From a bacterium (GTDB taxonomy: Bacteria; Desulfobacterota_D; UBA1144): a stretch of DNA of 6,106 nucleotides. The DNA lies in the NCBI GenBank assembly GCA_002697665.2, contig NZXA02000023.1:5995-12100 (forward strand), read 5' to 3'. The position numbers were made by a program, and so were the translations under genes. Under the pieces are notes generated by a model. The model had not been told where the DNA came from, made no database searches, and saw nothing but the letters and a program-made list of their open reading frames with translations. Below, piece by piece: positions 5,622 to 6,106 of this stretch. Within the stretch, counting starts at the first letter, position 1. The number at the start of each line of letters is the position of its first letter.

Positions 5622-6106
5622 ATGGGCACTTTTAGATTACCAACTTTTCTATTTGCATCCCTCATCTCCCTATCGATTTCTTATTTATTTGGAGCCAACT
5701 ATTATGTTGCTACTTCCTACGGCAGTGACAGTAATAATGGGACCTCAATAAATACCCCTTTCAAGACTATTGGCAAAGCTGCGAGTGTAATGTCATCTGG
5801 AGATAAATGTTATATTAGGCAAGGACGCTATCACGAAACAATCACTATTGATGACCTTGACGGGGCATCAGGATCTGCCGTAGTATTTACAAACTATAAT
5901 AATGAAAGAGTAGTGTTAGACGGTACGACGCCGATAACCTCTACCTGGACGCAGGTTGGATCATCTAATATATGGAGAACGAAGCTTTCCGCTGATATCT
6001 GGCAACTGTTTGTCAATTGGGAAGAACAGGTTATGGCTCGATGGCCCAACGCAAAGTTTAGCGATGATACGATTTGGGATAATGATAATTATTGGGCAAA
6101 AGGCAC
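5622..6106 (+). CDS. Secreted right-handed beta-helix protein, 3' end missing
   Basis: The first 161 codons of a longer gene cut by the window edge; no stop appears before 6106. The signal peptide is residues 1-25 (R5, hydrophobic 9-23, cleavage likely after F-G-A25). The mature start Y-Y-V-A-T-S-Y-G-S-D-S-N-N-G-T (27-41), then P-F-K-T-I (46-50) and a G-D-K-C-Y-I-R-Q-G-R-Y-H-E run (about 60-72), is the standard N-cap of DUF1565-like right-handed parallel beta-helix proteins. The later L-F-V-N-W-E-E-Q-V-M-A-R-W-P-N-A (about 128-143) is seen in large secreted beta-helix carbohydrate-active proteins, so a polysaccharide lyase or glycoside hydrolase is plausible. The catalytic part would lie beyond the window. 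ATG 5622 is the only sensible start because an in-frame TAA sits at 5598-5600; the ribosome site is weak (AAG at 5617-5619). Confidence 0.85.
   Translation, partial: MGTFRLPTFLFASLISLSISYLFGANYYVATSYGSDSNNGTSINTPFKTIGKAASVMSSGDKCYIRQGRYHETITIDDLDGASGSAVVFTNYNNERVVLDGTTPITSTWTQVGSSNIWRTKLSADIWQLFVNWEEQVMARWPNAKFSDDTIWDNDNYWAKG

Overview
The window reads as a piece of an AT-rich Gram-negative genome. Every gene I can support lies on the + strand, and most products are exported: three lipoproteins, two secreted or periplasmic proteins with Sec signal peptides, and one outer-membrane barrel. The sequence style (low GC, Asp/Asn-rich exported proteins, an acidic stretch right after a lipoprotein cysteine, a CRTAC1-type propeller, a beta-helix protein) fits a marine Marinimicrobia (SAR406) or Bacteroidota-like bacterium. 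That placement is an inference from style, not from a marker gene.

Bases 47-4618 hold five tightly packed genes that look like one transcription unit: a one-domain cupin; a lipoprotein made of YwqK/MORN-like repeats, whose likely start overlaps the cupin stop; a seven-motif FG-GAP/VCBS propeller with a C-terminal ASPIC/UnbV domain (CRTAC1 family), on a GTG start 9 bases downstream; a lipoprotein alpha/beta hydrolase 4 bases further on; and a lipoprotein with beta-sandwich-like segments 28 bases after that. Only the last has a clear Shine-Dalgarno, so translational coupling is plausible for the others. Four of the five act at or outside the inner membrane, but the sequence does not show that they share a pathway.

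Bases 4619-5382 are a separate unit: a candidate sigma70-type promoter, a very strong ribosome site, a 201-residue outer-membrane beta-barrel protein, and a clear intrinsic terminator.

Bases 5383-6106 hold an unlisted 36-codon GTG-started ORF that could encode a single-pass membrane miniprotein, an AT-only inverted repeat, and the start of a secreted right-handed beta-helix protein (possibly a polysaccharide lyase or glycoside hydrolase) that runs off the right edge. No RNA genes, CRISPR arrays, insertion sequences or attachment sites were recognised, and no gene-free stretch exceeds 300 bases.
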